Positions 46,602 to 57,359 are shown, counted from the first letter of the stretch. The stretch is DNA of 64,000 bases from Herpetosiphon giganteus (GCF_016907925.1 NZ_JAFBCZ010000001.1:62001-126000), one strand, 5' to 3'. A program made the numbers and translations. The notes: generated by a model not told the origin, from the letters alone.

Positions 46602-49600
46602 TGGGGCGAAGCGGGCAAGCACGACGACGGCGACGGACATCACGCTTTTTGGAGCACGTTGGGTCACGGCGCAAACGAGCAGCGGTGGCACCATTGCAAC
46701 TAGATGGCCGCGCAGAAACCGCTGCATTGTTGGCGACCCTTGATGAACTTGCACCATTGTTAGATGAGCAGAGAATTATGGTCGAAGATGAAGAACTAGC
46801 CAATTTATTAAGCCGCTGTACCATCGATCTGCGCGCCCGCGCCGAACGCGATGAGTTGCGTCCGGCCTTTTTGCGCGAAGAAGATTTGCTGGCGGTTCAG
46901 CAATTATTAACCTCGATGGATCATGTCAATCCAATTATTTTGGGCAAGGCGCGTTCGGGCAAAACCGCCTTGGTGCATGAATTGGTGCGGCGCTTGGTCA
47001 AAACGCCGCAAGAGATGCCCGAAAAACTGCGCGATTTGCCGATGTACGAGATGACTCCTGCTTCGTTGTTGGCTGGTTTGCAATTTGGCGAGGGCTGGCG
47101 CGCCAATCTCTCGACCTTGTTTGGCAAATTGGCTGAGCAAGGCGCGGTGTTGCTGTTTATTCGCGATATTCACGCGGCGGTTGGAGCTGGAGTCAAACGT
47201 GGCGATGATGATGATGATGATTTGGCCGCCGCGCTTGAATCGAATTTACACAACGGCAAATTGAAAATTATCGCCGAAGCGCGGCCCGATCGTTGGCAGG
47301 CAATCGCTGCTGATCGCGAATCGTTCGCCGATTTGTTTACCTCGATTCATTTGGCGATTCCCAAGCCAGAGCAAGTTGCTGAAATTGTGCAGCATGTGGC
47401 CGAACGCCATCGCAACCGAGCGACTATTGAGCCAGCCAGCCAAGCCACCGCGATTGATATTGCTGGGCGCTTTATTCTCAATCAGGCCTTTCCTGGCAAG
47501 GCAATTGAATTGCTGGAAGATTCGCTGCTCTTGGCTGAACGCCAACAGGAGCCTGAAGTGTTGCCGCGCCATGTGGTCGAATGTTTTGGCAATCGGACTG
47601 GCCTCACCAAATTATTGCTCGATGAAAATGAGCGCTTCGATGAAATTGCCCTGCGTCGTTCGTTCAGCGAACGCGTGCTCGGACAAGATCCTTCAGTCAT
47701 TGCCATGGTGCAAAAGTTGGCTTTGCTCAAAGCGCGGCTGCACGATCCGGCGCGGCCAATGGGTGTCTACTTTTTCCTTGGGCCAACCGGCGTGGGCAAA
47801 ACTGAGCTAGCCAAAACCTTGGCCTCGACCTTGTTTGGCAGCGAAGAACGCTTTGTGCGCTTCAATATGGCCGATTACAGCGGCGAATACGATTTTGCCC
47901 AATTATTTGGCCGCACCTGGGGCGATAGCGATGCAGAACGCCGTGGCAAACTGACCATGGCGCTGATCAATTTGCCATTTGCGGTGCTGCTGCTTGATGA
48001 ATTCGAAAAAGCCCATCGCTCAATTTTCAATCGCTTTTTGCAATTGTTCGATGAAGGTATTTTGGTCAATGCGATGGGCGAGGAAATCAACCTGCGCAAT
48101 ACGATCATCATCATGACCAGCAACTTTGGCGCGACGATTGTACAAGGCGAAACCTGGGGCTTTGCAGCGCGCGAAGGTATCGAAGCGGTTGAACGGCGGG
48201 TTTTGCGCGAAACAGAAGAATTTTTCTCGCCCGAGTTTATCAATCGGCTTGATGGCGTAATTTTCTTCAAGCCACTGTCGCAAAGCGATATGCGCAAAAT
48301 TGCCGCCCGCGAAATGCGCAAATTATTCGAACGCGAAGGCTTGGTGCGGCGCAACGTGCAAGTTGAGCTTGACGACGCTGTGCTGGATATTTTGCTCAAA
48401 CATGGCTACAGCATTCGCTATGGCGCGCGCTATCTGAAGCGCCAAATCGAAAAGATGGTCACCTATCCCTTGGCTTCGGCCTTGCTAACTCGGCCTGAGC
48501 AAACCAATGGCTTGTTGCGTTTGTACGTAGCTCGCGAGCAAATCAAGGCTTCGTGGGTGGCGAATGATGATGAAGAGCCGCTGTTGCCCTCGCCCGAGGA
48601 GCAAGCGCTGCAATTGCCCCAAACCGTCGAAGAAGCGGCGCTATTTATCGAGCAATTGCACAAGCGACTGAATCATCTGATCGCTCAGTTGAATGTGGTC
48701 GAAGCGCGCGAACGCCAAACCGAGCTGATGGACGAAATGTCCAGCCCCAGCTTTTGGGATGATCATGATCAAGCGCAGTTTTTGCTGGCTGAGTTGAGCA
48801 ATGTAGCACGGCGAGTTGGCCGTTGCGACGATCTGCGGCGTTTGTATGACGATGCAGATCAACTTTTGCAACGAATTCGCGAGCGCAACGAACGGCGTTT
48901 GTTCCCAGAACTGATGCGCATGGCCAAACGGCTCGAACGCGAGTTGCGCTTTGCTGAGCTAGAAATGTTGTTCAGCAACCCAGAAGATTGGTACGATGCC
49001 TATATCGTTTTGGAGAGCGACCAAGCGGGCTTACGCTGGGTACGCAACTTGGCCAACGCCTACTTGGAATGGTCGCTGGGCAAGCGCTTTGAAGCCAAGG
49101 TCATCGACGAAACGCCAGCAGAAGATAATTTGATTCGGGTGACATTGCAGGTTAGCGGCTCAGGAGCGTTTGGCTTATTGCGCAGCGAAGCAGGCACCCA
49201 TCGAATTGCCGAAACTGGCGGCGAGCCACGGCTCAAAACCGTGACCCAAGTCCAAATAACGGTCTTGCCAGTGCCAACCGAAGATACGCCAGCGCCAGCC
49301 AGCAGCGAAATCGAAACGACTGTTAATAATACCCGTGCCGATGGCTACTTTTTGCGCAAGCTACGGGTAACTGGGCGGGCGTTACATCGCTATAGTGGCA
49401 CAGCGGCCTTTGCCTGCGCAGGCAGCGAGCGCGCGGTGCGCGAACTCTTGCAGAGCCTGCTTTTAGCACGCTTGGCCATGAAAAAGCTCGATGATTTTAT
49501 TCAGCCAAGCGACGATGCTTGGGGTTCGGTGGTGCGCAGCTACCACTTGGGCAAACGCTCAACCATCAAAGACCCGCGCACCGAAACCGTGCATACCAAT

Positions 49601-49684
49601 CCCAAAGCCGCCCTTGCAGGTGAGCTTGACATCTTTATTGAAGCGGCGTTGCGCTGGCGAGCAGCATTGCCAGCCCGTCGCTAA
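46601..49684 (+). CDS. Fusion of Clp/Hsp100-type double AAA+ ATPase with a degenerate release-factor-2-like domain
   Basis: A 1027-residue protein in one frame. Residues 1-30 are strongly basic; there is no Clp N-domain. AAA1 (about 95-330) keeps Walker A GKARSGKT (115-122), but Walker B is LLFIRDIH rather than the usual DE pair. AAA2 (355-625) is intact: GPTGVGKT (394-401), LLLDEFEK (Asp466, Glu467), TSN sensor, GAR near 610. WGF at 519-521 aligns with the ClpP-docking loop of ClpC. Residues about 675-1020 match RF2 throughout (SSPSFWDD, VIDETP, GLLRSEAGTHRI, WGSVVRSYHLG, GELDIFIEAALRW). The GGQ loop is replaced by RADGYFLRK and the SPF motif is missing. The gene lies between pyrR and pyrB. 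Function unknown. Confidence 0.88.
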
Positions 49685-49757
49685 ATCGTCAAGGCGCTTA
49701 GGCCACAACCTAAGCGCTTTTGCTTAATATGCAACTTGCTATAGATGGAGAATTTCT

Positions 49758-50714
49758 ATGAGTTCGCCAACCACTACTCCGCGCCGGCGGCATGTGCTTG
49801 ATCTTGATGATTGGAGTGCCGACGAACTACGCAGCTTGTTGACTATCGCCGCCCAGATGAAAGACATCTTGGCGCGCCCAGTCAAACAAGTGCCAACCTT
49901 GCGCGGCAAAATTGTGGTCAATATGTTTTGGGAAGATAGCACCCGCACGCGTTCATCGTTTGAGCTAGCCGCCAAAGCACTTTCGGCTAATGTGCTCAGC
50001 CTCGGAGCCAAGGATACCAGCGTCAAAAAAGGCGAATCGTTGGTTGATACGGTGCGCACGGTGCAAGCGCTAGGCGCAGATTATATTGTGATGCGCCATG
50101 GCCAAAGCGGCGCGCCCTACTTGGTGGCCCAGCATTTCCGTGGCTCGGTGATTAATGGCGGCGATGGTCGCCACGCCCATCCATCGCAAGCGTTGCTCGA
50201 CCTCTTCACGATGCACGAACGGCTGGGCGAGCTGGCCGATAAAAAAGTGGTGATTGTCGGCGACATTCTGCATAGCCGCGTGGCGCGCTCCAATTTGTGG
50301 GCGCTCACCACAATGGGCGCAAAAGTTGTGGTTTGTGGCCCGCCGACCCTAATTGGCCCAGCCAAATATTGGCAAAGCACTTGGCCCAAGGTCGAAATTT
50401 CGCATAGCCTCGACCACGCCGCCGAAGGCGCTGATGTGCTGATGGCCTTGCGTTTGCAGCACGAACGCATGGAAGGTGGCTTGCTGCCATCGCTGCGCGA
50501 ATATAGCCGCCGCTTTGGCTTGAATGCGACTCGCGTCGCCAGCGCCAACTCCAACGTGATTGTGATGCACCCAGGCCCGATGAACGAAGGCGTTGAAATT
50601 ATGCCCGACGTAGCGACCGGCCCGCACTCAGTCATTGAAACCCAAATTACCAACGGCGTAGCCATGCGCATGGCCTTGTTCTACTACCTTGCCACTGGCA
50701 GCGAGCAGGTTTAG
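49758..50714 (+). CDS. pyrB: Aspartate carbamoyltransferase catalytic subunit
   Basis: Condenses carbamoyl phosphate and aspartate in pyrimidine synthesis. The 318-residue protein has the carbamoyl-phosphate site WEDSTRTRSSFE, SVKKGESLVDTVRT with the mobile-loop lysine, DGRHAHPSQALLDL, and MHPGPMNEGVEI. GGAGA lies before the ATG. It follows the fusion gene by 73 bases in a likely pyrR-fusion-pyrB operon. No pyrI and no pyrC are adjacent. Confidence 0.96.
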   Translation: MSSPTTTPRRRHVLDLDDWSADELRSLLTIAAQMKDILARPVKQVPTLRGKIVVNMFWEDSTRTRSSFELAAKALSANVLSLGAKDTSVKKGESLVDTVRTVQALGADYIVMRHGQSGAPYLVAQHFRGSVINGGDGRHAHPSQALLDLFTMHERLGELADKKVVIVGDILHSRVARSNLWALTTMGAKVVVCGPPTLIGPAKYWQSTWPKVEISHSLDHAAEGADVLMALRLQHERMEGGLLPSLREYSRRFGLNATRVASANSNVIVMHPGPMNEGVEIMPDVATGPHSVIETQITNGVAMRMALFYYLATGSEQV

Positions 50715-51177
50715 AATTTAGTTCCCTCACCCCCAGCCACCTCCTTTCAAGGGTAGGTTGTTAATAAAGAGTGTGGTGGTCAAACATTCCCTCACCCCCC
50801 AGCCCCCTCTCCCACGAAAACGCGGGCGAGGGGGAGCATCAATTTTCACCACCAATCATGCGAAAACCACAGGGTTAAAGCCCCTCGCCCGCGCCACGGG
50901 AGAGGGGTTGGGGTGAGGGGATCTTAAATCCTACCCTTGTAAGAACCCCCTCTGCCACTAGACGCAAGCGAATGGGAGCGAGATGAGGGCGAGGGAAAAT
51001 TCTCATCCATTGCCGCAACCCTCATCAAATCCTCAGCTAATTCGGCCACAAACGATCTATTATTGGCCTACGATCAACGGCAGATCGAACTGCCTGCGAG
51101 GTTTCAGCCCGATCCAGCCTTTTTGCGCTATCACAATCAGCATATTTTCCAAGGCTAGGATTAATTATTGGGAGAGC
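50715..51177. repeat. 463-base gap with GC-rich palindrome repeat, locus 3
   Basis: A main element at 50789-50920 has outer arms CCCTCACCCC and GGGGTGAGGGG, with GCGGGCGAGGGG / CCCCTCGCCCGCG inside. It is flanked by a second inverted pair TTCAAGGGTAGG (about 50747) and CCTACCCTTGTAA (about 50931). A partial CCCTCACCCCCAGCC unit also begins at 50724. Beyond 50960 the sequence is unremarkable up to the methyltransferase. Confidence 0.72.
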
Positions 51178-51954
51178 ATGATTATGACTATGCGCCAGCA
51201 ATTAGCCCAGCAATATGGCACCAGCAATAATCTCCAAGCCCGCATTGCAATTCACGAGCGGTTTAGCACCAACCAACAAGATTGGGTCGATTGGCTATGG
51301 GAAACCATGCAATTGCCCAAGCAAGGGCGAGTGTTGGAACTTGGCGGTGGCACTGGACGCTTATGGCACGAGCAGCGCAACCATTTAGGCCAGTTACAGA
51401 TTAGCTTTAGCGATCATTCGCTGGGCATGCTGCACACGGCCAAAGCGCAACTTAGCGCGCTTGATCAGCTTAATTTTAGCCAAATCGATGCCCATTATTT
51501 GCCATTTGCCGACGCTTCGTTTGATGGAGTAATTGCCAACCATATGCTCTATCACGTTGCCGACCAAGCCTTAGCCTTGGCCGAAATTCGGCGCGTGCTC
51601 AAGCCACATGGCACGTTTTTTGCCGCCACCAACGGCAATCAGCATATGCACGAAATCAAAGAACTCATTCAAGCAGTCGATCCTAGCGCCGATGTTACGC
51701 CATTTAGCCTAAGTTTTACTCTCGAAAATGGGGCTGAATTATTACAAACGCAATTTGCTCAGGTCGAACGAATCGATTTTGAGAATAATTTGGCCGTCAC
51801 CGAAGTTGAGCCAATTGTGGCGTATGTGCGCTCAACCCAACGCATAAGCGAGGAATCATTGGATCTGTGTCGCGAGCTGGTCAGCGAGCAATTAGCCGCC
51901 AACCAAGGCCTGTTTCCAATTCAAAAAGCAGTTGGCTTGTTTATCTGTCGTTAA
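51178..51954 (+). CDS. Class I SAM-dependent methyltransferase
   Basis: A 258-residue methyltransferase of the UbiE/Methyltransf_11 type. Motif I is VLELGGGTGRLW near residue 48, followed by SFSDHSLGML, then DAHYLPFADASFDGVIANHMLYHV (motifs II-III) and EIRRVLKPHGTFFAATNG. Start at ATG 51178 with GGAGAG upstream. Substrate unknown. No operon partners. Confidence 0.87.
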   Translation: MIMTMRQQLAQQYGTSNNLQARIAIHERFSTNQQDWVDWLWETMQLPKQGRVLELGGGTGRLWHEQRNHLGQLQISFSDHSLGMLHTAKAQLSALDQLNFSQIDAHYLPFADASFDGVIANHMLYHVADQALALAEIRRVLKPHGTFFAATNGNQHMHEIKELIQAVDPSADVTPFSLSFTLENGAELLQTQFAQVERIDFENNLAVTEVEPIVAYVRSTQRISEESLDLCRELVSEQLAANQGLFPIQKAVGLFICR

Positions 51955-51962
51955 ATTAAGAA

Positions 51963-51989
51963 CGCAGTGATCGCTAAACGATCACTGCG
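51963..51989. terminator. Bidirectional hairpin terminator
   Basis: Perfect 11-base arms CGCAGTGATCG / CGATCACTGCG around CTAAA. It lies between the convergent methyltransferase and MFS genes. A short T-rich tract follows on each strand, though neither is long. Confidence 0.7.
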
Positions 51990-52018
51990 CTTTCGCACGC
52001 GCCATTGCGTACCCCCAA

Positions 52019-53311
52019 TCAGGCTTGTTCGCGGCGTGGAACCAAGCTCAACAAGGCTTTGGAGCGCAACCCAAGCAAGGCCGAAATCACACAGGCAAAG
52101 CCACCAATCCCAGTTGCGATTGGCGTGCCCCAATGTTCGGCCACAAAGCCTGCTTGCAAGCTACCAACCAAGCCCAAACCAACCAATGTCATCACATAAA
52201 AGCCCATCACTCGCCCGCGCAAGCTATCGACAGCGGTCGTTTGCAGAATTGTGTTGGCGGTTGCCAAAAAACTGACCATCGAAAAGCCGGTGAAGGTCAT
52301 AATTGGCAAAGCCAGCCAAAACGAGCGATTGAGCGCCAGCAAACAGATGCCTACGCCAAAGCCTAATGCGCCATTCAGCAACAACTTGCGACGATCAGTT
52401 TGGGCATTGGTGCGGGCTACCCGCAGCGCCGCCAGCAAAGCCCCAATCCCATTTGCTACCATCATCGCGCCCAAACGGGCCGAGCCTTCAGGAATCAGCG
52501 GCGTAACCAAAATTTGGTCGGCAAAAATCGGCAGCAACGAGGTATAGCCAAAGCCCAAAATACTTGGCACCAGCACAAGCACCAAAATGATCCGAATTAA
52601 GGGCGTTTGCAAGGCATAGCGCGCGCCATCCATAAAATCATTAACCGATGAGCTATTGCTTTTGCGCGGCGCTGGCGCAATCAAGCCTGTCATCATCGTT
52701 AAGCCAATCAGCACTGCGATAAAGCTCAAGCCATTGAGCAAAAAGGCCCAAGCCAAGCCCACAGCGCTCACCAACATCGCGGCAACTGCTGGGCCAATCG
52801 CCCGTGCGCCATTGAAAATCGAGGCATTCAGGCCAATCGCATTCATCAGATCATCGCGATCGCCGATCATTTCTGAGGTGAATGCTTGGCGCGCTGGCAT
52901 ATCCACTGCATTAACCATCCCATTGACCAAGGCTAAAGCCAAGACATGCCAATAGACCACGCTATCGCTAAAGGTCAACATTGCCAAGGTCAACGATGAA
53001 ATCATGGCAGCCATCTGCGCCCAAAACACCACCCAGCGCTTGGAATAGCGATCAACTAAGACCCCAGTGAAGGGCGAAAGCAACAAAACTGGCAAGGCGG
53101 TGAAGGCAGCAACCGTGCCCATGGCAAATGCCGAGCCGGTTATTTGGTAGACCAACCATTGCAAGGCCAGCGATTGCATCCATGAGCCAATCAGCGAAAT
53201 CAGTTGGCCAAACCAAAAGAGGCGAAAATTGCGATGATTTAACGCCCGAAACATATACGGCCATTGCCGTGGAAGATGTAGGCTTTGAGCTAAAGTTCGT
53301 TTTTCAAGCAT
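52019..53311 (-). CDS. MFS transporter (EntS/MFS_3-like)
   Basis: A 430-residue protein with about twelve spans, MFRALNHRNFRLFWFGQLISL at the start of the first span, and the DRYSKR cytoplasmic loop motif between spans 2 and 3. It resembles the enterobactin-exporter-like group of MFS permeases. The ATG at 53311 is preferred to a GTG two codons upstream on ribosome-site spacing. Substrate unknown; drug or siderophore export are possibilities. Confidence 0.85.
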   Translation of the reverse strand: MLEKRTLAQSLHLPRQWPYMFRALNHRNFRLFWFGQLISLIGSWMQSLALQWLVYQITGSAFAMGTVAAFTALPVLLLSPFTGVLVDRYSKRWVVFWAQMAAMISSLTLAMLTFSDSVVYWHVLALALVNGMVNAVDMPARQAFTSEMIGDRDDLMNAIGLNASIFNGARAIGPAVAAMLVSAVGLAWAFLLNGLSFIAVLIGLTMMTGLIAPAPRKSNSSSVNDFMDGARYALQTPLIRIILVLVLVPSILGFGYTSLLPIFADQILVTPLIPEGSARLGAMMVANGIGALLAALRVARTNAQTDRRKLLLNGALGFGVGICLLALNRSFWLALPIMTFTGFSMVSFLATANTILQTTAVDSLRGRVMGFYVMTLVGLGLVGSLQAGFVAEHWGTPIATGIGGFACVISALLGLRSKALLSLVPRREQA

Positions 53312-53539
53312 CTGCACGATTCCTGTCTAAGCAGCAATAGGTTAATCATATCACGATATGCTAATTTTTGCATACAACTAAGGAATGACTATCGCCCCAT
53401 TGTTCCTATTCAGGGACTAGCCATGCCCAAACCCATGGATGCAATAATGCAACCATGGGTTTAAGCAGGCAGCGGCATGCTGCGCAAAAAATAGCTGAAT
53501 GCTCTAGTGGATTGAAGTGCAGAGAGGAGGAAAAATGCT

Positions 53540-53806
53540 TTAGGCTTCGCGGCGAGTGAGCCAGAATACGCCTAAGCCAACCACAAAACTGGCAATAGCC
53601 TTGCCGAAATCACCAAGCGGCATATCGCCACGCATCACCGGAACGCCAAGTGCTGCGCCCATCCATGGAAACCAGGCAGGCAGCACCAACAGGCGCTTGA
53701 TCCGATCGGAGAAACGTTCGTGAGTACGAATCCACTGGACAGTTGCTAACCAGCCAATCAATGCCACTACTAAAAGAACGATGATAAAACTGCTTGATGA
53801 AGCCAT
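53540..53806 (-). CDS. Small membrane protein of unknown function
   Basis: An 88-residue protein with two spans, near 8-25 and 65-83, joined by a basic loop (RTHERFSDRIKRL). No recognised family. The isolated gene has unique sequence on both sides. Plausible length and ATG start, but homology support would be needed to be sure that it is real. Confidence 0.55.
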   Translation of the reverse strand: MASSSSFIIVLLVVALIGWLATVQWIRTHERFSDRIKRLLVLPAWFPWMGAALGVPVMRGDMPLGDFGKAIASFVVGLGVFWLTRREA

Positions 53807-54243
53807 GGGCTACCCTTCATGAATCTTGACAATAATCGTGTTATCTATTGTAACAAAGGCTTGAGCAAAAAATGTTGGCTAATCGTCCTGTTTTGGTGAG
53901 AAGTTGGTTAATCCTTGGGGTTAAGCTATGATCCACGAAGCACACGAAGACCGAAACCGCGAAGAACGCGAAGAGCGCGAAGGCTGTTTTCGCCACAGAT
54001 TTGATGATATTCTACTAACGCAATGCCACTAATCCCAAACCCTATGTTCTATGTTCTTTGCTCTATGTTCTGCTTTTTGACTTTTGACTTTTGCCTTTTG
54101 ATTTTCCTCCTGGCCCCCCGACCCTCAGCCCCTGACCCCCAACTCCCGATTGTTGGCATTTGGTAATCCAGCGCGGCTGATTTTGGCCTGTAAGCGTAGT
54201 ACAATAGAGCAATTCTTGGCTTGTAGTGTAGTGAGGTAGGGCA
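53807..54243. repeat. 437-base gap with dispersed repeats before polyphosphate glucokinase
   Basis: From 53930: CACGAAGCACACGAAG, CGCGAAGAACGCGAAG, then TTCTATGTTCTTTGCTCTATG, TTTTGACTTTTGACTTTTG, and CCCCCCGACCCTCAGCCCCTG to about 54150. The last 90 bases before the gene are unique. Upstream of 53930 I see nothing notable. Confidence 0.7.
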
Positions 54244-55011
54244 ATGGCAATTTTGGGCATTGATATTGGTGGCTCAGGCATCAAAGGGGCAATTGTTGAA
54301 ATCGCTCAAGGCACGATGATTAGCGAACGCTTGCGGATTAGCACGCCCCAACCAGCAACCCCCGAGGCTGTGGCCCAAACGGTGCAGCAATTAGTTCAAC
54401 AATTAAATTGGCATGGCCCGATTGGCTGTACTTTTCCAGCAATCGTCAAAAATGGGCATACGCTCAGTGCTGCGAATGTTGACCAAGCGTGGGTTGGCGC
54501 AAATGCCGACCAATTGTTCGAGCAAGCGACTGGCTGCCCGTTTCATATGCTCAACGATGCTGATGCTGCTGGCTTGGCCGAAATGAAATATGGCGCAGGC
54601 AAAGATCATCATGGGGTTGTAATGATGCTGACCTTTGGTACTGGCATTGGCAGCGCCTTGTTTGTGCAAGGCTTGCTGGTTCCCAACACCGAGCTTGGCC
54701 ATTTGGAAATTCGCGGCAAAGACGCTGAACATCGGGCCTCGGATCGGGTGCGCGAAGAAAAAGGTTGGGATTGGCCAAAATGGGCCGAGAAAGTCAACGA
54801 AGTTTTGGCCCGCATCGAAGCCTTATTCTCGCCCGATTTGTTGATTATGGGTGGTGGCGTGAGCAAACGCTTCGATAAATTTGGCCAATTTTTGCAAACC
54901 AACGCTCCCTTGGTTCCCGCTACGCTGCAAAATAACGCTGGCATTATCGGCGCAGCCTTGGCCGCAAGCGAACTCTTTGAACAAGGCCACCACATTCCCA
55001 ACGCCCACTAG
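54244..55011 (+). CDS. ppgK: Polyphosphate glucokinase (ROK family)
   Basis: Phosphorylates glucose using polyphosphate (often also ATP). The 255-residue protein has the phosphate-1 motif GIDIGGSGIKGAIVE at residues 5-19, the catalytic NDADAAGLAEMKYGAG, LTFGTGIGSALF (phosphate 2), and ELGHLEIRGKDAEHRASDRVRE, a stretch found in polyphosphate glucokinases and not in ordinary ROK glucokinases. Start ATG at 54244 with GAGGT upstream. Followed 33 bases later by a kinase gene. Confidence 0.93.
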   Translation: MAILGIDIGGSGIKGAIVEIAQGTMISERLRISTPQPATPEAVAQTVQQLVQQLNWHGPIGCTFPAIVKNGHTLSAANVDQAWVGANADQLFEQATGCPFHMLNDADAAGLAEMKYGAGKDHHGVVMMLTFGTGIGSALFVQGLLVPNTELGHLEIRGKDAEHRASDRVREEKGWDWPKWAEKVNEVLARIEALFSPDLLIMGGGVSKRFDKFGQFLQTNAPLVPATLQNNAGIIGAALAASELFEQGHHIPNAH

Positions 55012-55043
55012 TTTTTGGCTACCGCTACACCTTTGAGGATTCT

Positions 55044-57149
55044 ATGTCGACGCTTGCTTTATTTAGTAGCTTGGCTCAAACGTTGCTGGCAACCACACCC
55101 TTCGAGCAACGCCTGCAACATTGTTTTGGCATGTTGGCGGATAGCTATCCTCAGCTCGATTTACGCTTAACCTTATTTAATGAGCCAGATGCTCGCCCCC
55201 ACGTTGTCTTGCCGTTGCATCGTACCAGCGCCGTGTGGGATAACACCCGCATGCTGCAGGTGGTGCGGCGGCGACAACCAGTCGTGATTGATCAGCATAC
55301 AGCACCAGCCTTGCCACCCAGCCCATTTACCACCAGCTCAATCGTGGCCAGCGAATGGCAAGCAGATATGCAATGCTATTTGGGGCTGCCAATTCAGTGG
55401 GAAGGCCGCTTGTGGGGCGTTTTGGAGGCGCGGCGCAACGGCACATTCAGCGCCAGCGAACGCACATTATTGAGCAATTTGTTGCCATTGCTCGCCACCG
55501 CAATCGGCGAATCACACTGGGGCCGACCGATTCATCCGACCAACAGCGAACAACAACTTGATGTGCGGGCATTAACCCACGATTTAGAGATTGCGCCCGA
55601 TGTAATTAGCCTGTTAACCACACTTTTGCAGCGAGCCATCCACGGCGTGAAGGCCAGCGCTGGCGCAATCAATCTGGTCGATCGCGAGCATGGCGAATAT
55701 CAACTCGTGGCATCACAGGGGTATCCTGCTGCCTCAGGCATTAGCGAGCGTGCCTCGTGGCCATGGAATGTTGGCGTAGTTGGGCGCGTAGCTCGCACTG
55801 GCAAGGCTGCATTATTAACCGATATTGCCCACGACAGCGAATGGCAACTTTCAACCCCCGATGTGCGAGCTGAAATCGTTGTGCCGGTACGGGTCGAGGG
55901 CGAGGCTTGGGCGGTGCTTGTGCTTTCAACCAATCGCGAGCCACTGTTTAGCACCCGCGATCTGTATTTTATCCAAGCCTTGGCCGATGTGGCGGCGCGG
56001 CCATTACAACGCGCTACCAGCTATAGCGAATTGCTCGAAGCGCGCATGCAATTGCAGCAAACCTTGGCTAGTTTGCCTTTGGGCTTGGCCTTAACCGATA
56101 GCGAAGGCAAGATTTTACGCACCAATCCGGCGTGGTATCAGCTTTGGCAAATTGAGCAGCCAGCCGATGAAACTGCGCTGTATCTGCCATGGGATATTTT
56201 GCCCTTGCTGCTGAAGCGGCTTTCGCACCCATTGGAATTGACCGATTTCTTTGCCGAATGCCAAGCCCACCCCGATGAAACCCTCGAATTGGCTTTGCGC
56301 TTGAGCGAGCCGCTGCAAGATTTGAAATTGCGCTCAACGCCAGTCAAAGATGCTCAACATCAAATTACTGGCCGTTTGGTGGTGATTGAAGACGTGACCC
56401 GCGAGCGCGAAATCGACAAGATGAAAAACGAATTTGTCTCGGTGGTATCGCATGAATTGCGCACGCCGCTGACCTCGATTTTGGGCTATACCGAATTGCT
56501 GCTGGCCCGTGAATTCAAGCCTATCGAGCGCCAAGAGTTTATCCAAACTGTGTATGATCAGGCCAATCAACTCTCGAAAATGGTCGATGATTTGCTCAAT
56601 CTTTCGCGTTTAGATGCTGGCCAGATTAAACTGAATCGCTGGGTGGTTTCGCTGCACCAAATTATTCGCGAAATTACCAAGCAGCTCAACGAAACAATTT
56701 CCGAGAAGCATCGTTTGTTAATTGATATTCCCGAAGGTATTCCGCCGATCTTTGCTGATAAAGATAAAGTGCGCCAGATTTTGACCAATCTGCTTTCGAA
56801 CGCGATCAAATATTCGCCCAATGGCGGCCAAGTGGCGCTGATTGTGCGCGAATTGCGCAAAGTGCCGCCTGGTGCGCCGCCGCTGCCCAACGAGCGCTCG
56901 GTCATTATCGCAGTGCGCGACCAAGGCATGGGCATCTCCGAAGATGATTTACCCAAGCTTTTCACGCGCTTTTTCCGCGTCGACAACTCAACAACCCGCA
57001 AAATTGGCGGCACAGGCTTAGGTTTATCGATCACCAAAGCCTTGATCGAACTGCATGGCGGGCGCATCTGGGCCACCAGCATGCTTGGCCGTGGCACAAC
57101 CTTCTGGGTCACCTTGCCAATTGCCACCGAACTAGCCCGCCGTGGATGA
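55044..57149 (+). CDS. Soluble multi-sensor histidine kinase (GAF-GAF-PAS-HisKA-HATPase)
   Basis: A 701-residue kinase without membrane spans. A GAF-like domain (about 15-155), a second GAF domain (185-325, with GYPAASGISERASWPWNVGVVG), a PAS domain (335-450), HisKA with His470 in FVSVVSHELRTPLTSILGY, and HATPase with NLLSNAIKYSPNGG, DQGMGI and GTGLGLSI. It is a cytoplasmic sensor of unknown small signals. It follows ppgK by 33 bases, so the two may be cotranscribed; no response regulator adjoins. Confidence 0.92.
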   Translation: MSTLALFSSLAQTLLATTPFEQRLQHCFGMLADSYPQLDLRLTLFNEPDARPHVVLPLHRTSAVWDNTRMLQVVRRRQPVVIDQHTAPALPPSPFTTSSIVASEWQADMQCYLGLPIQWEGRLWGVLEARRNGTFSASERTLLSNLLPLLATAIGESHWGRPIHPTNSEQQLDVRALTHDLEIAPDVISLLTTLLQRAIHGVKASAGAINLVDREHGEYQLVASQGYPAASGISERASWPWNVGVVGRVARTGKAALLTDIAHDSEWQLSTPDVRAEIVVPVRVEGEAWAVLVLSTNREPLFSTRDLYFIQALADVAARPLQRATSYSELLEARMQLQQTLASLPLGLALTDSEGKILRTNPAWYQLWQIEQPADETALYLPWDILPLLLKRLSHPLELTDFFAECQAHPDETLELALRLSEPLQDLKLRSTPVKDAQHQITGRLVVIEDVTREREIDKMKNEFVSVVSHELRTPLTSILGYTELLLAREFKPIERQEFIQTVYDQANQLSKMVDDLLNLSRLDAGQIKLNRWVVSLHQIIREITKQLNETISEKHRLLIDIPEGIPPIFADKDKVRQILTNLLSNAIKYSPNGGQVALIVRELRKVPPGAPPLPNERSVIIAVRDQGMGISEDDLPKLFTRFFRVDNSTTRKIGGTGLGLSITKALIELHGGRIWATSMLGRGTTFWVTLPIATELARRG

Positions 57150-57359
57150 GCAACAAAGGATGAAGGAGGAGGGATGAAGGATGAAGTTTGTGTTTAACGC
57201 AGAGTCGTAAAGAAGGCTATAGGCTTTCGGAACAATTAATGGAATTAACATCAAAAGCCTATCCATCATTCCTGTGCGCCTCTGCGTTAAATTTGATTCA
57301 ACATAGCCTATAGCCAACAGCCCATAGCCAACCTTCTTCGTGCGCTTCGTGGATCAACA
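57150..57359. repeat. Dispersed repeats between the kinase and MFS genes
   Basis: AAGGATGAAGGAGGAGGGATG words, the CTATAGGCTTTCGG / AAGCCTAT pair, GCCTCTGCGTTAAA, AGCCTATAGCCAACAGCCC and CTTCGTGCGCTTCGTGGA. They fill the whole 210-base gap between two convergent genes. Confidence 0.7.

Noticed and set aside
54063-54284. Reading frame through repeats before ppgK
   Set aside because: It is made of repeat words (KSKGKSQKSKS) and runs antisense into ppgK.
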